Assembly (NCBI RefSeq): GCF_004519405.1
Contig: NZ_SGWI01000003.1
Coordinates: 248,001 to 312,000 of the forward strand
Reading direction: 5' to 3'
Length of the DNA stretch: 64,000 nt
DNA from: Pseudomonas sp. BCA17
GTDB lineage: Bacteria; Pseudomonadota; Gammaproteobacteria; Pseudomonadales; Pseudomonadaceae
Shown one piece after another: positions 8,268-17,863 of the stretch. The notes below the pieces were generated by a model. It made no database searches, had not been told where the DNA came from, and worked only from the letters and a program-made list of their open reading frames with translations. Position 1 is the first letter of the stretch; every line of letters starts with the position of its first letter. Both the position numbers and the translations under genes were made by a program.

Positions 8268-11200
8268 CTATTTGGCCAACGGAAAGGTTTTGCCGCCGCT
8301 AAGTTCGAGGTTGAGTGTCTTTAGTCCTTGCTCGAATTCGGATTTTGTTTTTGCACCTTTTAAAGTCTCCCATACATGTTTTTTGTATGCGTTGCCATGG
8401 ACGCCCTCTCCAGCATGAGCGGTGGCTTTTGTATTTGGCAGGCGAGATTTTGAATTGGCAGGTAGCCAGATTCCATTTTCTTTTTGGTTTATATCTATAC
8501 CAAGTCTGTCCATGCGTCTTCTCAACCAGCGCATACGTAAGTCTTTCGAGTTGGACATCACAATGTGGTGGGCACGGTAGTCTTTGCTTGGGGCTTTACC
8601 GAGGCGTCCTCCAAGTTTTTTCGCATCGCTCGAGCAACTTAACCCGAGCGGGTCCATCCATGTGAATGGATTAGGAGTGTACTGATAGAGGTTGAAACCA
8701 CCGAGCAACCCAATCGGATCCGGCGTCGTGAACCGCCCCACATCCGGATCATAAAACCTGAACGTATTGAAATGCAGCCCCGTCTCCCGATCCAGATACT
8801 GCCCCTGAAACCGCAGGTTCTGCTCTTCGATGTAATACGGCTCACGCACTTCCTCAACGGTATTGCCCCAGACCTGATACGTAGCGCGCCAGACGTTATG
8901 CCCGTCGGCCTCGGTCAGTTGCTCGGGCAATCCGTTCAGGTCGTTGTGGTAATAGCGAATCTTCTGCAACGGACCCATGCCGTCGACGCGGGCAATGGGT
9001 TCATAGCCTTCATCGTCATAAACATAGACGCTGGTCTGGCTGTGTTTATGCTCCTGCAACAATCGCAGGCCGTCCCATGTGAACCGAGACTCGCCCAGTG
9101 GATATCCATCACTGCCATGCTCAGTTTTTCCGATGCGTCGGCCCAGCGGATCGTAGGTCATTCGCACTACGCTGCCGTCGTCGTTACGCACTTCAACCAA
9201 CCGACTTTCGGCATCGTAGGCAAATCGCTGTATGCCCCGTTTGGCGCTGCGTTTTTCAATCGTGCGGCCAAAGGCGTCGTAGCGATAACGCTTGTCCTGA
9301 TAAGTCAGCAGCTTGTTGTGCACCACCAGCCCGGCGCCGGATTGCGGGCCGTCCAGCAGGTTGGCGGCGGCGTCGTAGGCGAAGGTTTCGCGTTGGCCGT
9401 GCAGGCTGTCCTGGCTGGCGATGATGCGGCCGGTGGCGTCGTAGTGCAGCAGTTGGCGATGTTGCGCGGCGGGTTGTTGGTCGAGTTTGCCGATCAGGTT
9501 GTCGGCGGGGTCGTACTCGAACTGCTTTTGCGCCGCTGCCGGCATCAATGAGGGTTGGCTGGCGAGACGGCGTTGGCGTGAACGCAGGCGGCCGCTGCGG
9601 TCGTATTCGCTGCGGGTACTGAGCTGGCCCTGGGTACGCAGCACTTCGCGGTGCAGGCGGTCGCGTTCGAAGTCGCTGATGACCTGGCCGTCGAGGTTGA
9701 TCTGGTGCAGGTGGCCGCTGCCGTAGTACAGGCGGTTGAGCCAGCGGCCGTCCGGCAACTGAGTCTGGATCAGGTTGCCCAGTTCGTCGTAGTGGTGTTG
9801 CAGGGCACCTGCAGCGCTGTGTTCAGCAGTCAACTGGCCAAGGGCGTCGTAGGCGAAGCCCAGCGCCTGGGTATTGCCTTGCAGGTCGGTGAAGGTTACA
9901 GCGGTGAGCTGATCCACCGCGTCGTAGCTGTAATCGGTGCGACCATCGTCGGTGGTTTTGGCCACCAGTCGACCGACCGCATCGCGTTCCAGTCGATGCA
10001 CGATAGGATCGGGCGGCGTGTCGGGTACCAGGGCCAGGCCATTGCCGTAAGGCGCGGGTACAGCTGTCACCGTCGTGATGTTATCCAACGCATCGTAGCC
10101 GTAGCGCCTGGCGCTGCCATCGAGGTCTTGCTGCTCGACCAAACGGTCGCCGGCATCCCACGCGAAGCGATAACGCTCGCCGTTCTCGTTGATCAACGCT
10201 TGCAGCCGCCCATAACTGTCATAGCCGAACTGCACCTGCCGGCCATGGGCGTCGATGCGCTGGCGTACCTGCCCGCGACGGTTGTGCTGATACAGCGTGG
10301 TGTGCCCTGCCGGGTCGGTGTAACCGACCAGTTGCCCACTTGCATCGCGTTGGTACTGCTCGGTACGGCCGTCCGGCAATTGAGTGGTGAGCAAACGCCC
10401 CTGGGCGTCGTAGCTGAATTGAGTGCGCTCACCGAGCGCATCGATAATGACCTGCAGATAACCGCGCTCGTCGTAGCTGAACCGCGTTGGGTAACCCGAA
10501 CAATCGATATGCTCGACCAGTTGCCCGAACGGGTTCCAGCGCAGCTTTTTGCTTTTGCCGGTGGCGTCGATGATTTCCACGACCTGTCCGTGGGCGTCGT
10601 ACCGGTAGCGAGTGATGTTGCCCAGTGGGTCGGTCTCGGCGATACAGTTACCGCGCGGATCGTAGCGGTACTGCCAACTGTGGTCGGCGGCATCGGTCTC
10701 CACCAGCGGCAACGCCCAGTGTTCCAGCCACAGGGTCGAGTCGCTGCGGCCCAATGGGTCGGTTTCGCCGATCAGGTTGCCGGCCTCATCGTAGCTGTAT
10801 TCGAAGCGCCCACCCTGAGGGTCAGTGGCGCTGAGCAACTGGCGTTCATCATTCCATTCGAAGAGCCAGTTATGGTTGAGATTGTCGCTGTACAGAATGA
10901 TCTGGTGTTGACTGTTCCAGTGCCGGGTGCTGACGCGTTGTAAGCCATCGGTGATGCGGGTGATACCGGCCTGCAAGTCATACTCGAACTGGTAAGCGTC
11001 GCCCTCATCGGTCCAATGTCGCACCACACGCCATTCCAGACCTTCAACCAAAGCCCACTCATAGAAGCAGCGCAATCCGGTGGGCAGTTGATGTTCCACC
11101 ATTCGGCGACCACTGTCGTAAGCGAAACGCCGCTGAACCTGGCCAGTGGCATCACGCACTTCGGCGAGGTTTCCCTGCGCATCGAAGCCATAGCTGACGA

Positions 11201-12647
11201 GCGTTTCGCGGCGCTGATCGGGGTACAGGCGTTCGATCCGCACCAGGTGGCCTTGATCGCGGATCAACTCAACCTGCACCAGATCGAACGTATCGCGCAG
11301 CCGTACCAGATGGCCGGCTTCGTCGTAGTCGACATGGATGCGGTTGTCATTGCGGTCGCCGAGTTGGCTAAGACGCAGTAATGATGGGTTGGCAGAGGGT
11401 TCAAATAGGCGATACAGCCCGTCATCGCTTTCGATCAACAACTGCCCATTGAGGCGGCGTCGCACCGCGAGCCCTTCACCGGCACTGAACACTGCGCCGC
11501 CTAAAGGAATGGAGCCCATGTCGATGGGCCGGCCTTGCTCATCGGTATAAATCAGCGTCTCACCGCCCTCCGGATGGGGCCTGATCTCGACGCACACTTC
11601 ATAGGCCACGCTCCAGCCTTTCCCGAGCAGTGTGCCCGGGCGTTCATCGCGGCTGTTGTAGAAGCGCTGCCAGTCGATTGGCAGAGTGCCGGGCAGTACG
11701 AAATCCAGCTCCTCGACATCGCCCAGCACCTTCGCGCCTGTCGCCGCATGCACCGGGTTCGACGAGCCCAGCGCCGCGTTGGCCAGCGCGCCCATCGCAC
11801 TGCTGACGGCCATCGAGGTCGCCCCACCAATCAACATGCACGGCAACTTGCTGAAGAACTTGCCCTTGCCGCCCTTGAGCATCAGCAGCGCCGTCACCGC
11901 CAGCCCGACGCCCGGGGTCTTGCCGCTGCGAATTTCACGCACCACTACCGAGCCGCCGCCAATGGTGACATTGGAGGAAATCAGCCCCGATGACACCACC
12001 GTCGCATCGCAGGTACTACGGTCACCACTGCGCACCGCCGGTTGACCGTTGACCGTGACCTTTTCCGAGCCCTCGGCCAGAAACTGTGGCGGCATCGGTG
12101 GGTGCTTCATGCACACGACCATGTCCAACGGCTTGGGCACGGCGCCCGGCGCGGGCGTCGCGACCGTAGGGCGCCACATCTGCGAGAAGAAACTCTCGGC
12201 CATATCCAGGTAACTGGGGTCGGGTTCAGGCTTGGTTTCTTCCAGCTCGGTGCCAGCTGGCGCGACATGGGAGCTGATAGCCCCGGCGGCGCGGGCAGCG
12301 GGGATATTGTTGGTGAGGGTGTTGGTGGATCCGGTGAGAATGTTTGCCTGTACCGTGGGCGGAAACAATGCGTTGCTAAAGGCATCGCATAACTTCGTCA
12401 GGCCCTTATCGGCCCCACTCTTGCTCATGGCCAGGCCGACAATCGTGCCCACCACCGCGCCCAGCAGGAAGCAGCCGAGCCCGCCGGTGACCACGGTAAT
12501 GCCGGTGGCAGCCACCACGGCAGCGGTCGCCACAGCGGTGATCGCGATATTGGCCGCCACTTCCAGCACACCGCCAAGGATGTCCGCCATCATCGAGGTG
12601 TGGGACAGCGCATCGCCCATCCGGGCCGCCCATAACGCGTCAGACAT
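8268..12647 (-). CDS. PAAR-containing Rhs effector with C-terminal AHH nuclease toxin
   Basis: A 1459-residue T6SS polymorphic toxin. Residues 7-16 are the prePAAR motif AARxxDxxxH. A hydrophobic membrane-insertion region spans about 27-73, and a PAAR domain about 86-235 caps the VgrG spike. Many Rhs/YD repeats (YDxxGxL type) build the cocoon from about 300 onwards. The shell ends with the core signature DPIGLLGGFN...WMDPLGL, beyond which residues 1337-1459 form the toxin. The toxin has AHH at 1359-1361, then NGIWLP and HAGEGVH, matching the AHH branch of HNH/EndoVII nucleases (family knowledge), so DNA is the likely target. The last ~370 bases are AT-rich. The gene follows eagR by 12 bases and precedes the putative immunity gene. 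Confidence 0.93.
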   Translation of the reverse strand: MSDALWAARMGDALSHTSMMADILGGVLEVAANIAITAVATAAVVAATGITVVTGGLGCFLLGAVVGTIVGLAMSKSGADKGLTKLCDAFSNALFPPTVQANILTGSTNTLTNNIPAARAAGAISSHVAPAGTELEETKPEPDPSYLDMAESFFSQMWRPTVATPAPGAVPKPLDMVVCMKHPPMPPQFLAEGSEKVTVNGQPAVRSGDRSTCDATVVSSGLISSNVTIGGGSVVVREIRSGKTPGVGLAVTALLMLKGGKGKFFSKLPCMLIGGATSMAVSSAMGALANAALGSSNPVHAATGAKVLGDVEELDFVLPGTLPIDWQRFYNSRDERPGTLLGKGWSVAYEVCVEIRPHPEGGETLIYTDEQGRPIDMGSIPLGGAVFSAGEGLAVRRRLNGQLLIESDDGLYRLFEPSANPSLLRLSQLGDRNDNRIHVDYDEAGHLVRLRDTFDLVQVELIRDQGHLVRIERLYPDQRRETLVSYGFDAQGNLAEVRDATGQVQRRFAYDSGRRMVEHQLPTGLRCFYEWALVEGLEWRVVRHWTDEGDAYQFEYDLQAGITRITDGLQRVSTRHWNSQHQIILYSDNLNHNWLFEWNDERQLLSATDPQGGRFEYSYDEAGNLIGETDPLGRSDSTLWLEHWALPLVETDAADHSWQYRYDPRGNCIAETDPLGNITRYRYDAHGQVVEIIDATGKSKKLRWNPFGQLVEHIDCSGYPTRFSYDERGYLQVIIDALGERTQFSYDAQGRLLTTQLPDGRTEQYQRDASGQLVGYTDPAGHTTLYQHNRRGQVRQRIDAHGRQVQFGYDSYGRLQALINENGERYRFAWDAGDRLVEQQDLDGSARRYGYDALDNITTVTAVPAPYGNGLALVPDTPPDPIVHRLERDAVGRLVAKTTDDGRTDYSYDAVDQLTAVTFTDLQGNTQALGFAYDALGQLTAEHSAAGALQHHYDELGNLIQTQLPDGRWLNRLYYGSGHLHQINLDGQVISDFERDRLHREVLRTQGQLSTRSEYDRSGRLRSRQRRLASQPSLMPAAAQKQFEYDPADNLIGKLDQQPAAQHRQLLHYDATGRIIASQDSLHGQRETFAYDAAANLLDGPQSGAGLVVHNKLLTYQDKRYRYDAFGRTIEKRSAKRGIQRFAYDAESRLVEVRNDDGSVVRMTYDPLGRRIGKTEHGSDGYPLGESRFTWDGLRLLQEHKHSQTSVYVYDDEGYEPIARVDGMGPLQKIRYYHNDLNGLPEQLTEADGHNVWRATYQVWGNTVEEVREPYYIEEQNLRFQGQYLDRETGLHFNTFRFYDPDVGRFTTPDPIGLLGGFNLYQYTPNPFTWMDPLGLSCSSDAKKLGGRLGKAPSKDYRAHHIVMSNSKDLRMRWLRRRMDRLGIDINQKENGIWLPANSKSRLPNTKATAHAGEGVHGNAYKKHVWETLKGAKTKSEFEQGLKTLNLELSGGKTFPLAK

Positions 12648-12659
12648 TCAAGTTGCTCA

Positions 12660-13094
12660 TCAGGAAATAGCGTCGAACGACAGCGAGTTTTTGATCAACG
12701 CCCAGTGCGCCGCTTCGGCATCCCCTAGCTTGTCGGCCTTCACGTAACTCAAGGCGAGCATCTTGCGCGTGCCCGGAATCACCAGTGCCAGTTGGTACTG
12801 GAACACCTTGTCATTGCCCTTGTTGAACTGGCTGCGCAGCTCGATCCCTTCTACCTCTTGCGCTGCGCCCAGGCGCACGTCAACACCCGGTTGATAGCGC
12901 AAATCCTGCACCTGTTTTTCCAGGCGCTGGAGTTGGTCATTGAAGTTGCTGTGCAGGGTTTCACCCTCGGCGAGCAGGCTGCGGCTGACAATCAGGGAAG
13001 TGCCCAATTCAGGGAACTTGAGGATATTGATCGTCGCGTCCTGCAGCTCGGCGGCCGGCAGTTGGAACTGGAATTCGTTGATTCGGTACGTCAT
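12660..13094 (-). CDS. eagR: EagR-type (DUF1795/DcrB-like) Rhs chaperone
   Basis: A 144-residue cytoplasmic protein of the DcrB/DUF1795 family. Motifs seen are YRINEFQFQLP at the start, INILKFP, SLIVSRSLL and the C-terminal TRKMLALSYVKAD. EagR proteins are dimeric chaperones that shield the hydrophobic N-terminal segment of prePAAR effectors and load them on VgrG. It lies exactly between vgrG (14 bp away) and rhs (12 bp away), and the downstream Rhs has the prePAAR motif that predicts this chaperone, so function is well supported by context. Confidence 0.9.
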   Translation of the reverse strand: MTYRINEFQFQLPAAELQDATINILKFPELGTSLIVSRSLLAEGETLHSNFNDQLQRLEKQVQDLRYQPGVDVRLGAAQEVEGIELRSQFNKGNDKVFQYQLALVIPGTRKMLALSYVKADKLGDAEAAHWALIKNSLSFDAIS

Positions 13095-13108
13095 GGAAAC
13101 AGGTCTCG

Positions 13109-15049
13109 TCAGGAGCTTTTAGGCGCGGGGAACGCAGCTTTGATATTCGCGTCGATGCTGGCTTTCACGCCTTGGCCATCGGGCGTGGCGCCGGGGCCGC
13201 CGCCGTTGTTCAGGTGCAGCACGCCGCCAGTGTTGAACTCGGCATCGCCGCTGGCGTAGAAGCTGATTTGCACGCCGCTCAGGTTGATCTGCCCGCTGGC
13301 GTTCAACTCCAGGATGCTTTCGCCGCAGACCAGCCGCAGGTTCTCGCCCACCTCGATAACGTAGCTCTGGCTGATGCTGTCGGTCTTCCTCTGGCCCACC
13401 GAGAGGATGTCTTCCTGCTTGACGATGCGCAGGCGGTTGTTGCCGATGGTCACCGTCTCGTTATGGCCGATGCTCTTGTTGCGGTCATGCCCGACGGAGT
13501 GGCTTTCATCCACCTCCACTACGATGTCCTGATTCCTTTCGGCATGGATGTACAACTGCTCCAGCCCCTTCTTGTCCTCCATGCGGATTTCATTGAAGTT
13601 GGCCGGCGTGCCGCCTTTGCTGGAGCGGCTTTTCATGCCGCTCTGGGTCGCGTTTTCCGGCAGGTCGTAGGGCACAGTCTGCTCGGCGTTGTAGACGCGG
13701 CCAGTGATGATCGGCCGGTCCGGGTCGCCTTCCAGGAAGCTGACGATCACTTCCTGGCCGATGCGCGGAATCTGCATCGAGCCCCAGTTTTTCCCCGCCC
13801 AGGATTGCGACACACGGATCCAGCACGAGCTGTTTTCGTTGGATTGGTCATGACGGTCCCAGTAGAAGTGCACCTTCACGCGGCCGTACTGGTCGGTCCA
13901 GATCTCCTCGCCTTTGGGGCCGACCACCAGTGCGGTCTGCGGGCCTTTGACGATGGGCCGATGGGTGTTGGCCATTGGGCGGAAACTTTGCTGGGCGTCG
14001 ATGCAGGTGAGGCTGCTTTCGAACTGCGCCGAACCCGAACCCCCGCCGCTTTCCAGACTTTCCTGGACGATGTAATAGCGGCAACCCACGATCAGGTATT
14101 CGCGGTTCTGGTCCTGACGGCTGAAGCCGGTGAGGCTGAACAGATGGCCCGAACCCAGGCCCCGCGCATTGCCGGCAAACTCGATCTGCTCGTGCAGGGT
14201 TTGCAGGGCTTCGATGCGGGTGCGTGCATAGTGTTCGCCATCTTCGCTTTGCACGTAGGTGCCGGGGTAGTCGTAGAGCGGGTAGTCGCCGGCGGTATGC
14301 GGGCGCGGCATGGCCGAGCGCACGTCGATACGGGCGCTGGGGCGCTGGAAGTCGTAATCGTTGAGTTCCAGCGAACCCGGCTGCACTTCGTGCGCCAGGT
14401 GCCAGTTGTGCATGTGGTCGCGTTCGCGCTGCTGCTCGTCCTTGGGGTAGTACGGGACCGACGCGTAGCCCGGCACGGTGGTGTGCGCGCCGTAGGCATC
14501 GGCCAGCACCAGCACATGGCGGTCCTGTTCGTGGCGGAAGAAGTAGTAGATGCCTTCCTGTTCCATCAAGCGGCTGACGAAATCGAAACTGGTCTCGCGG
14601 TACTGCACGCAGTATTCCCACTCGCGGTACGGCTGGCTCAGGGCGTCCTCGAAGTCGGAAAAGCCCAGGTCGCGAAACACCTGCTTGATGATCTGCGGGA
14701 TGCTCAGGTTCTGGAAAATCCGGCAGTCCGATGTACGGCTGAGCAACCACAACCATGGGCGCAGCGTCACCTGGTAACTGGCGAACTGGCCCTGGTCGAT
14801 GTTCTGGCTGCAACGGGCAACGATGCCGTGGAAGTATCGCTCGCCACCGTCCGCCAATTGCAGGCCTACGCTCATCGGCTTGCCGAGCAGTTGGTTAAGG
14901 TCGATGTTGGCGTCCAGGGACGTCAGTTGCAGCTCGTAGTTGAACAGCCTGCCCAGCTCTTCGCCGCCGCCCATTTCATTGAGCAGCAGTACATCCGGCC
15001 CGAGGGGGCTGGTGATCTTGGCCAGGCGTGAGGCTTGGTTGAATAGCAT
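13109..15049 (-). CDS. vgrG: Type VI secretion spike protein VgrG
   Basis: A 646-residue tip protein assembling as a trimer on the Hcp tube. The gp27-like base occupies about residues 1-370, then the gp5 OB-fold with WIRVSQSWAGKNWGSMQIPRIGQEV and a beta-helix needle with repeated short VTIGNN/SVG strands. It has the standard length and no evident C-terminal effector extension, so it is structural and carries the Rhs cargo. A REPIN lies in the 150-bp gap from clpV, so vgrG may have a semi-independent mRNA level. Confidence 0.96.
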   Translation of the reverse strand: MLFNQASRLAKITSPLGPDVLLLNEMGGGEELGRLFNYELQLTSLDANIDLNQLLGKPMSVGLQLADGGERYFHGIVARCSQNIDQGQFASYQVTLRPWLWLLSRTSDCRIFQNLSIPQIIKQVFRDLGFSDFEDALSQPYREWEYCVQYRETSFDFVSRLMEQEGIYYFFRHEQDRHVLVLADAYGAHTTVPGYASVPYYPKDEQQRERDHMHNWHLAHEVQPGSLELNDYDFQRPSARIDVRSAMPRPHTAGDYPLYDYPGTYVQSEDGEHYARTRIEALQTLHEQIEFAGNARGLGSGHLFSLTGFSRQDQNREYLIVGCRYYIVQESLESGGGSGSAQFESSLTCIDAQQSFRPMANTHRPIVKGPQTALVVGPKGEEIWTDQYGRVKVHFYWDRHDQSNENSSCWIRVSQSWAGKNWGSMQIPRIGQEVIVSFLEGDPDRPIITGRVYNAEQTVPYDLPENATQSGMKSRSSKGGTPANFNEIRMEDKKGLEQLYIHAERNQDIVVEVDESHSVGHDRNKSIGHNETVTIGNNRLRIVKQEDILSVGQRKTDSISQSYVIEVGENLRLVCGESILELNASGQINLSGVQISFYASGDAEFNTGGVLHLNNGGGPGATPDGQGVKASIDANIKAAFPAPKSS

Positions 15050-15092
15050 CGGTTAACCCGTAAATGTCGTTGTACCTGACGAACCGAACCCC

Positions 15093-15184
15093 CTGTAGGA
15101 GCTGGCTTGCCAGCGATAGTGGTGGCCCGGTCAACCTCAATGTTGAATGTCAGGCCGCTATCGCCGGCGAGCCGGCTCCTACAG
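15093..15184. repeat. REPIN between clpV and vgrG
   Basis: Two REP sequences in inverted orientation: 15093-15119 starts CTGTAGGAGCTGGCTTG and the reverse complement of 15158-15184 starts CTGTAGGAGCCGGCTCG. They match at most of 27 positions and are separated by 38 bases. This is the canonical REP doublet of the P. fluorescens group. Confidence 0.85.
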
Positions 15185-15199
15185 TTGAATGGCGTTCCG

Positions 15200-17863
15200 T
15201 CAGCTGGCGTCGCTGAAGTCGTAGTGCAGTTCGTTATCCCGGCTACTGATCCGCACACCGGCCAACGCCTTGCCTTCGAGCATGCGGGTGAGAAACTCAC
15301 GGCTCATGTCTGGCAGCAGGCTGTTGGTGAGGATGGTGTCGATCATGCGGCCACCGCTCTCGGTCTCGGTGCAGCGCGAGACGATCAGGTCGACCACCGC
15401 GTCGTCGTAGTCGAAAGCCACCTTGTGGGTACTTTCCACGCGCTTCTTGATGCGGTTGAGCTGCAGGCGGGTGATTGCCTTGAGCATCTCGTCGCTGAGC
15501 GGGTAATACGGAATGGTCACCAGGCGGCCCAGCAACGCCGGCGGGAAAATCTCCAGTAGCGGCTGGCGCAGCGCCTTGGCGATGTCTTCCGGCTCGGGGA
15601 TGTTCGCCGGGTCTTTGCACACGTGGGAAATCAGCTCGGTGCCGGCGTTGGTGGTCAGCAGGATCAGGGTGTTCTTGAAGTCGATCACCCGGCCTTCGCC
15701 GTCTTCCATCACGCCCTTGTCGAACACCTGGAAGAAGATCTCGTGCACGTCGGGGTGGGCTTTTTCCACCTCGTCCAGCAGCACCACGCTGTACGGTTTA
15801 CGCCGCACCGCCTCGGTCAGCACGCCGCCCTCGCCGTAACCGATATAACCCGGTGGCGCGCCCTTGAGCGTGGACACTGTGTGAGCTTCCTGGAACTCGC
15901 TCATGTTGATGGTGATGACGTTCTGCTCGCCGCCGTACATGGCTTCGGCCAGGGCCAGGGCCGTTTCGGTCTTGCCTACGCCGGAGGTGCCGGCCAGCAT
16001 GAACACGCCAATTGGCTTGCTCGGATTGTCGAGACCGGCGCGGGACGTCTGGATGCGTTTGGCGATCATCTGCAGGGCATGGTCCTGGCCGATGATGCGC
16101 TTCTTCAGGTGCTGATCGAGATTGAGCACGGTCTCCAGCTCGTTGCGGGCCATGCGGCCCACCGGAATCCCGGTCCAGTCGGCGACCACCGAGGCCACGG
16201 CCTGGTAATCCACGGTCGGCAGGATCAGCGGGGTCTCGCCTTGCAATACGCTGAGACGCTGTTGCAGGTCGACCAGTCGGGCGCGCAATTCATCGTTGCC
16301 ACTGTCTACCACGCCAGCCTTTTCACGCAGGGTGGCACGGGTGGCGAGCAACTCATCAACCAGCGCTTTCTCTTCGGCCCAACGGTTCTCCAACGTCGCA
16401 AGACGCTCACGCTCAGCACTCAATAGGGCTTCGGTGTTGGTTTGCCGTGCACCAATCGCAATGCCGATAGCATGCTCGCGGGCGATGATTTGCAGCTCGG
16501 TTTCCAGGGCTTCGATACGGCGGCGGCTGTCGTCGACTTCCGCCGGCACCGCGTGCAGGCTGATGGCGACGCGGGCGCAGGCGGTGTCCAGCAGGCTCAC
16601 GGATTTATCCGGCAATTGGCGCGCCGGGATGTAACGGTGGGACAGCTTCACCGACGCTTCCAGGGCTTCATCGAGGATCTGCACCTGATGGTGCTGTTCC
16701 ATCGTCGAGGCCACGCCGCGCATCATCAGCAGCGCCTTGTCTTCCGATGGCTCGGCCACTTGTACCACCTGGAAGCGGCGGGTCAAGGCCGGGTCTTTTT
16801 CGATGTGCTTCTTGTATTCGGCCCAGGTGGTCGCGGCCACGGTACGCAAGGTGCCACGGGCCAGCGCAGGTTTCAGCAGGTTGGCGGCGTCGCCCGTGCC
16901 GGCGGCCCCACCGGCCCCGACCAGTGTGTGAGCTTCGTCGATAAACAGGATGATCGGCTTGGGCGACGCCTGGACGTCTTCGATCACTTGGCGCAGGCGT
17001 TGCTCGAACTCGCCTTTCATACTGGCACCGGCTTGCAGCAGGCCGACATCGAGGCTGCGCAGTTCCACATCCTTGAGCGCAGGCGGTACGTCACCGGCGA
17101 CGATGCGCAGGGCGAAACCTTCGACCACGGCGGTTTTGCCCACTCCGGCTTCACCGGTGAGAATCGGGTTGTTCTGGCGGCGGCGCATGAGGATGTCGAC
17201 CAGTTGGCGGATCTCTTCGTCACGCCCAACGATGGGATCAAGCTTGCCGCTACGGGCCTGCTCGGTCAGGTCGACGGTAAAGCGCTTGAGGGCTTCCTGC
17301 TTGCCCATTGCACTCGGAGCCATGGCACCGCTGGCCTCGCCGGGCACGGCACCGGCGTTGAAACCGTCACTGGCGCTCAATGCGTTTTCGGGCGAGTCAC
17401 CGACATATTCATCAAAACGTTCGCTCAGGGCCTCGGCCTTGATTTTGTCGAACTCGGCAGACAAACCCAGCAGCGCATGGCGCAGGCTCGGAGTCTTCAG
17501 GATGCCCAACACCAGGTAACCGGTGCGCACCTGGCTTTCGCCGAACATCAGGCTGCCGTAGACCCAACCGCGTTCCACGGCCTCTTCCACATGGGAGGAC
17601 AGGTCGGTGATCGAGGTCGAGCCACGGGGCAGGCGGTCCAGGGCTTCAGTCAGGTCGCGGGCCAGGCGCGCCGGTTCGACGTTGAACTGGCGAATGATGC
17701 GGTGCAGGTCCGAGTCCTGCAGTTGCAGCAGTTGGTGAAACCAGTGGGCCAGTTCCACATACGGGTTACCCCGCAGCTTGCAGAATACGGTGGCAGCTTC
17801 GATGGCCTTGTAGGCCACGCTGTTGAGTTTGCCGAACAGTGCGGCGCGACTGATTTCACCCAT
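15200..17863 (-). CDS. clpV: T6SS AAA+ ATPase ClpV (TssH)
   Basis: An 887-residue Clp/Hsp100 unfoldase that disassembles contracted TssBC sheaths. Order of parts: N-domain (about 1-150), linker, first AAA+ domain with Walker A GEAGVGKT at 237-244 and [13 protein letters not shown], a coiled-coil middle domain (about 430-540) and second AAA+ domain with GTSGVGKTE and LLDEVEKAH. Its start overlaps tssG by eight bases. In HSI-I systems ClpV is helped by TagJ; no tagJ gene is present here. Confidence 0.97.
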   Translation of the reverse strand: MGEISRAALFGKLNSVAYKAIEAATVFCKLRGNPYVELAHWFHQLLQLQDSDLHRIIRQFNVEPARLARDLTEALDRLPRGSTSITDLSSHVEEAVERGWVYGSLMFGESQVRTGYLVLGILKTPSLRHALLGLSAEFDKIKAEALSERFDEYVGDSPENALSASDGFNAGAVPGEASGAMAPSAMGKQEALKRFTVDLTEQARSGKLDPIVGRDEEIRQLVDILMRRRQNNPILTGEAGVGKTAVVEGFALRIVAGDVPPALKDVELRSLDVGLLQAGASMKGEFEQRLRQVIEDVQASPKPIILFIDEAHTLVGAGGAAGTGDAANLLKPALARGTLRTVAATTWAEYKKHIEKDPALTRRFQVVQVAEPSEDKALLMMRGVASTMEQHHQVQILDEALEASVKLSHRYIPARQLPDKSVSLLDTACARVAISLHAVPAEVDDSRRRIEALETELQIIAREHAIGIAIGARQTNTEALLSAERERLATLENRWAEEKALVDELLATRATLREKAGVVDSGNDELRARLVDLQQRLSVLQGETPLILPTVDYQAVASVVADWTGIPVGRMARNELETVLNLDQHLKKRIIGQDHALQMIAKRIQTSRAGLDNPSKPIGVFMLAGTSGVGKTETALALAEAMYGGEQNVITINMSEFQEAHTVSTLKGAPPGYIGYGEGGVLTEAVRRKPYSVVLLDEVEKAHPDVHEIFFQVFDKGVMEDGEGRVIDFKNTLILLTTNAGTELISHVCKDPANIPEPEDIAKALRQPLLEIFPPALLGRLVTIPYYPLSDEMLKAITRLQLNRIKKRVESTHKVAFDYDDAVVDLIVSRCTETESGGRMIDTILTNSLLPDMSREFLTRMLEGKALAGVRISSRDNELHYDFSDAS

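Noticed and set aside
8700..11700. Repetitive DNA within rhs
   Set aside because: The periodicity is the protein-level YD repeats of Rhs, not a CRISPR or DNA tandem array.
13172..15031. 619-residue open frame opposite vgrG
   Set aside because: VgrG gp27/gp5 regions are unmistakable on the other strand; the antisense product is low complexity.
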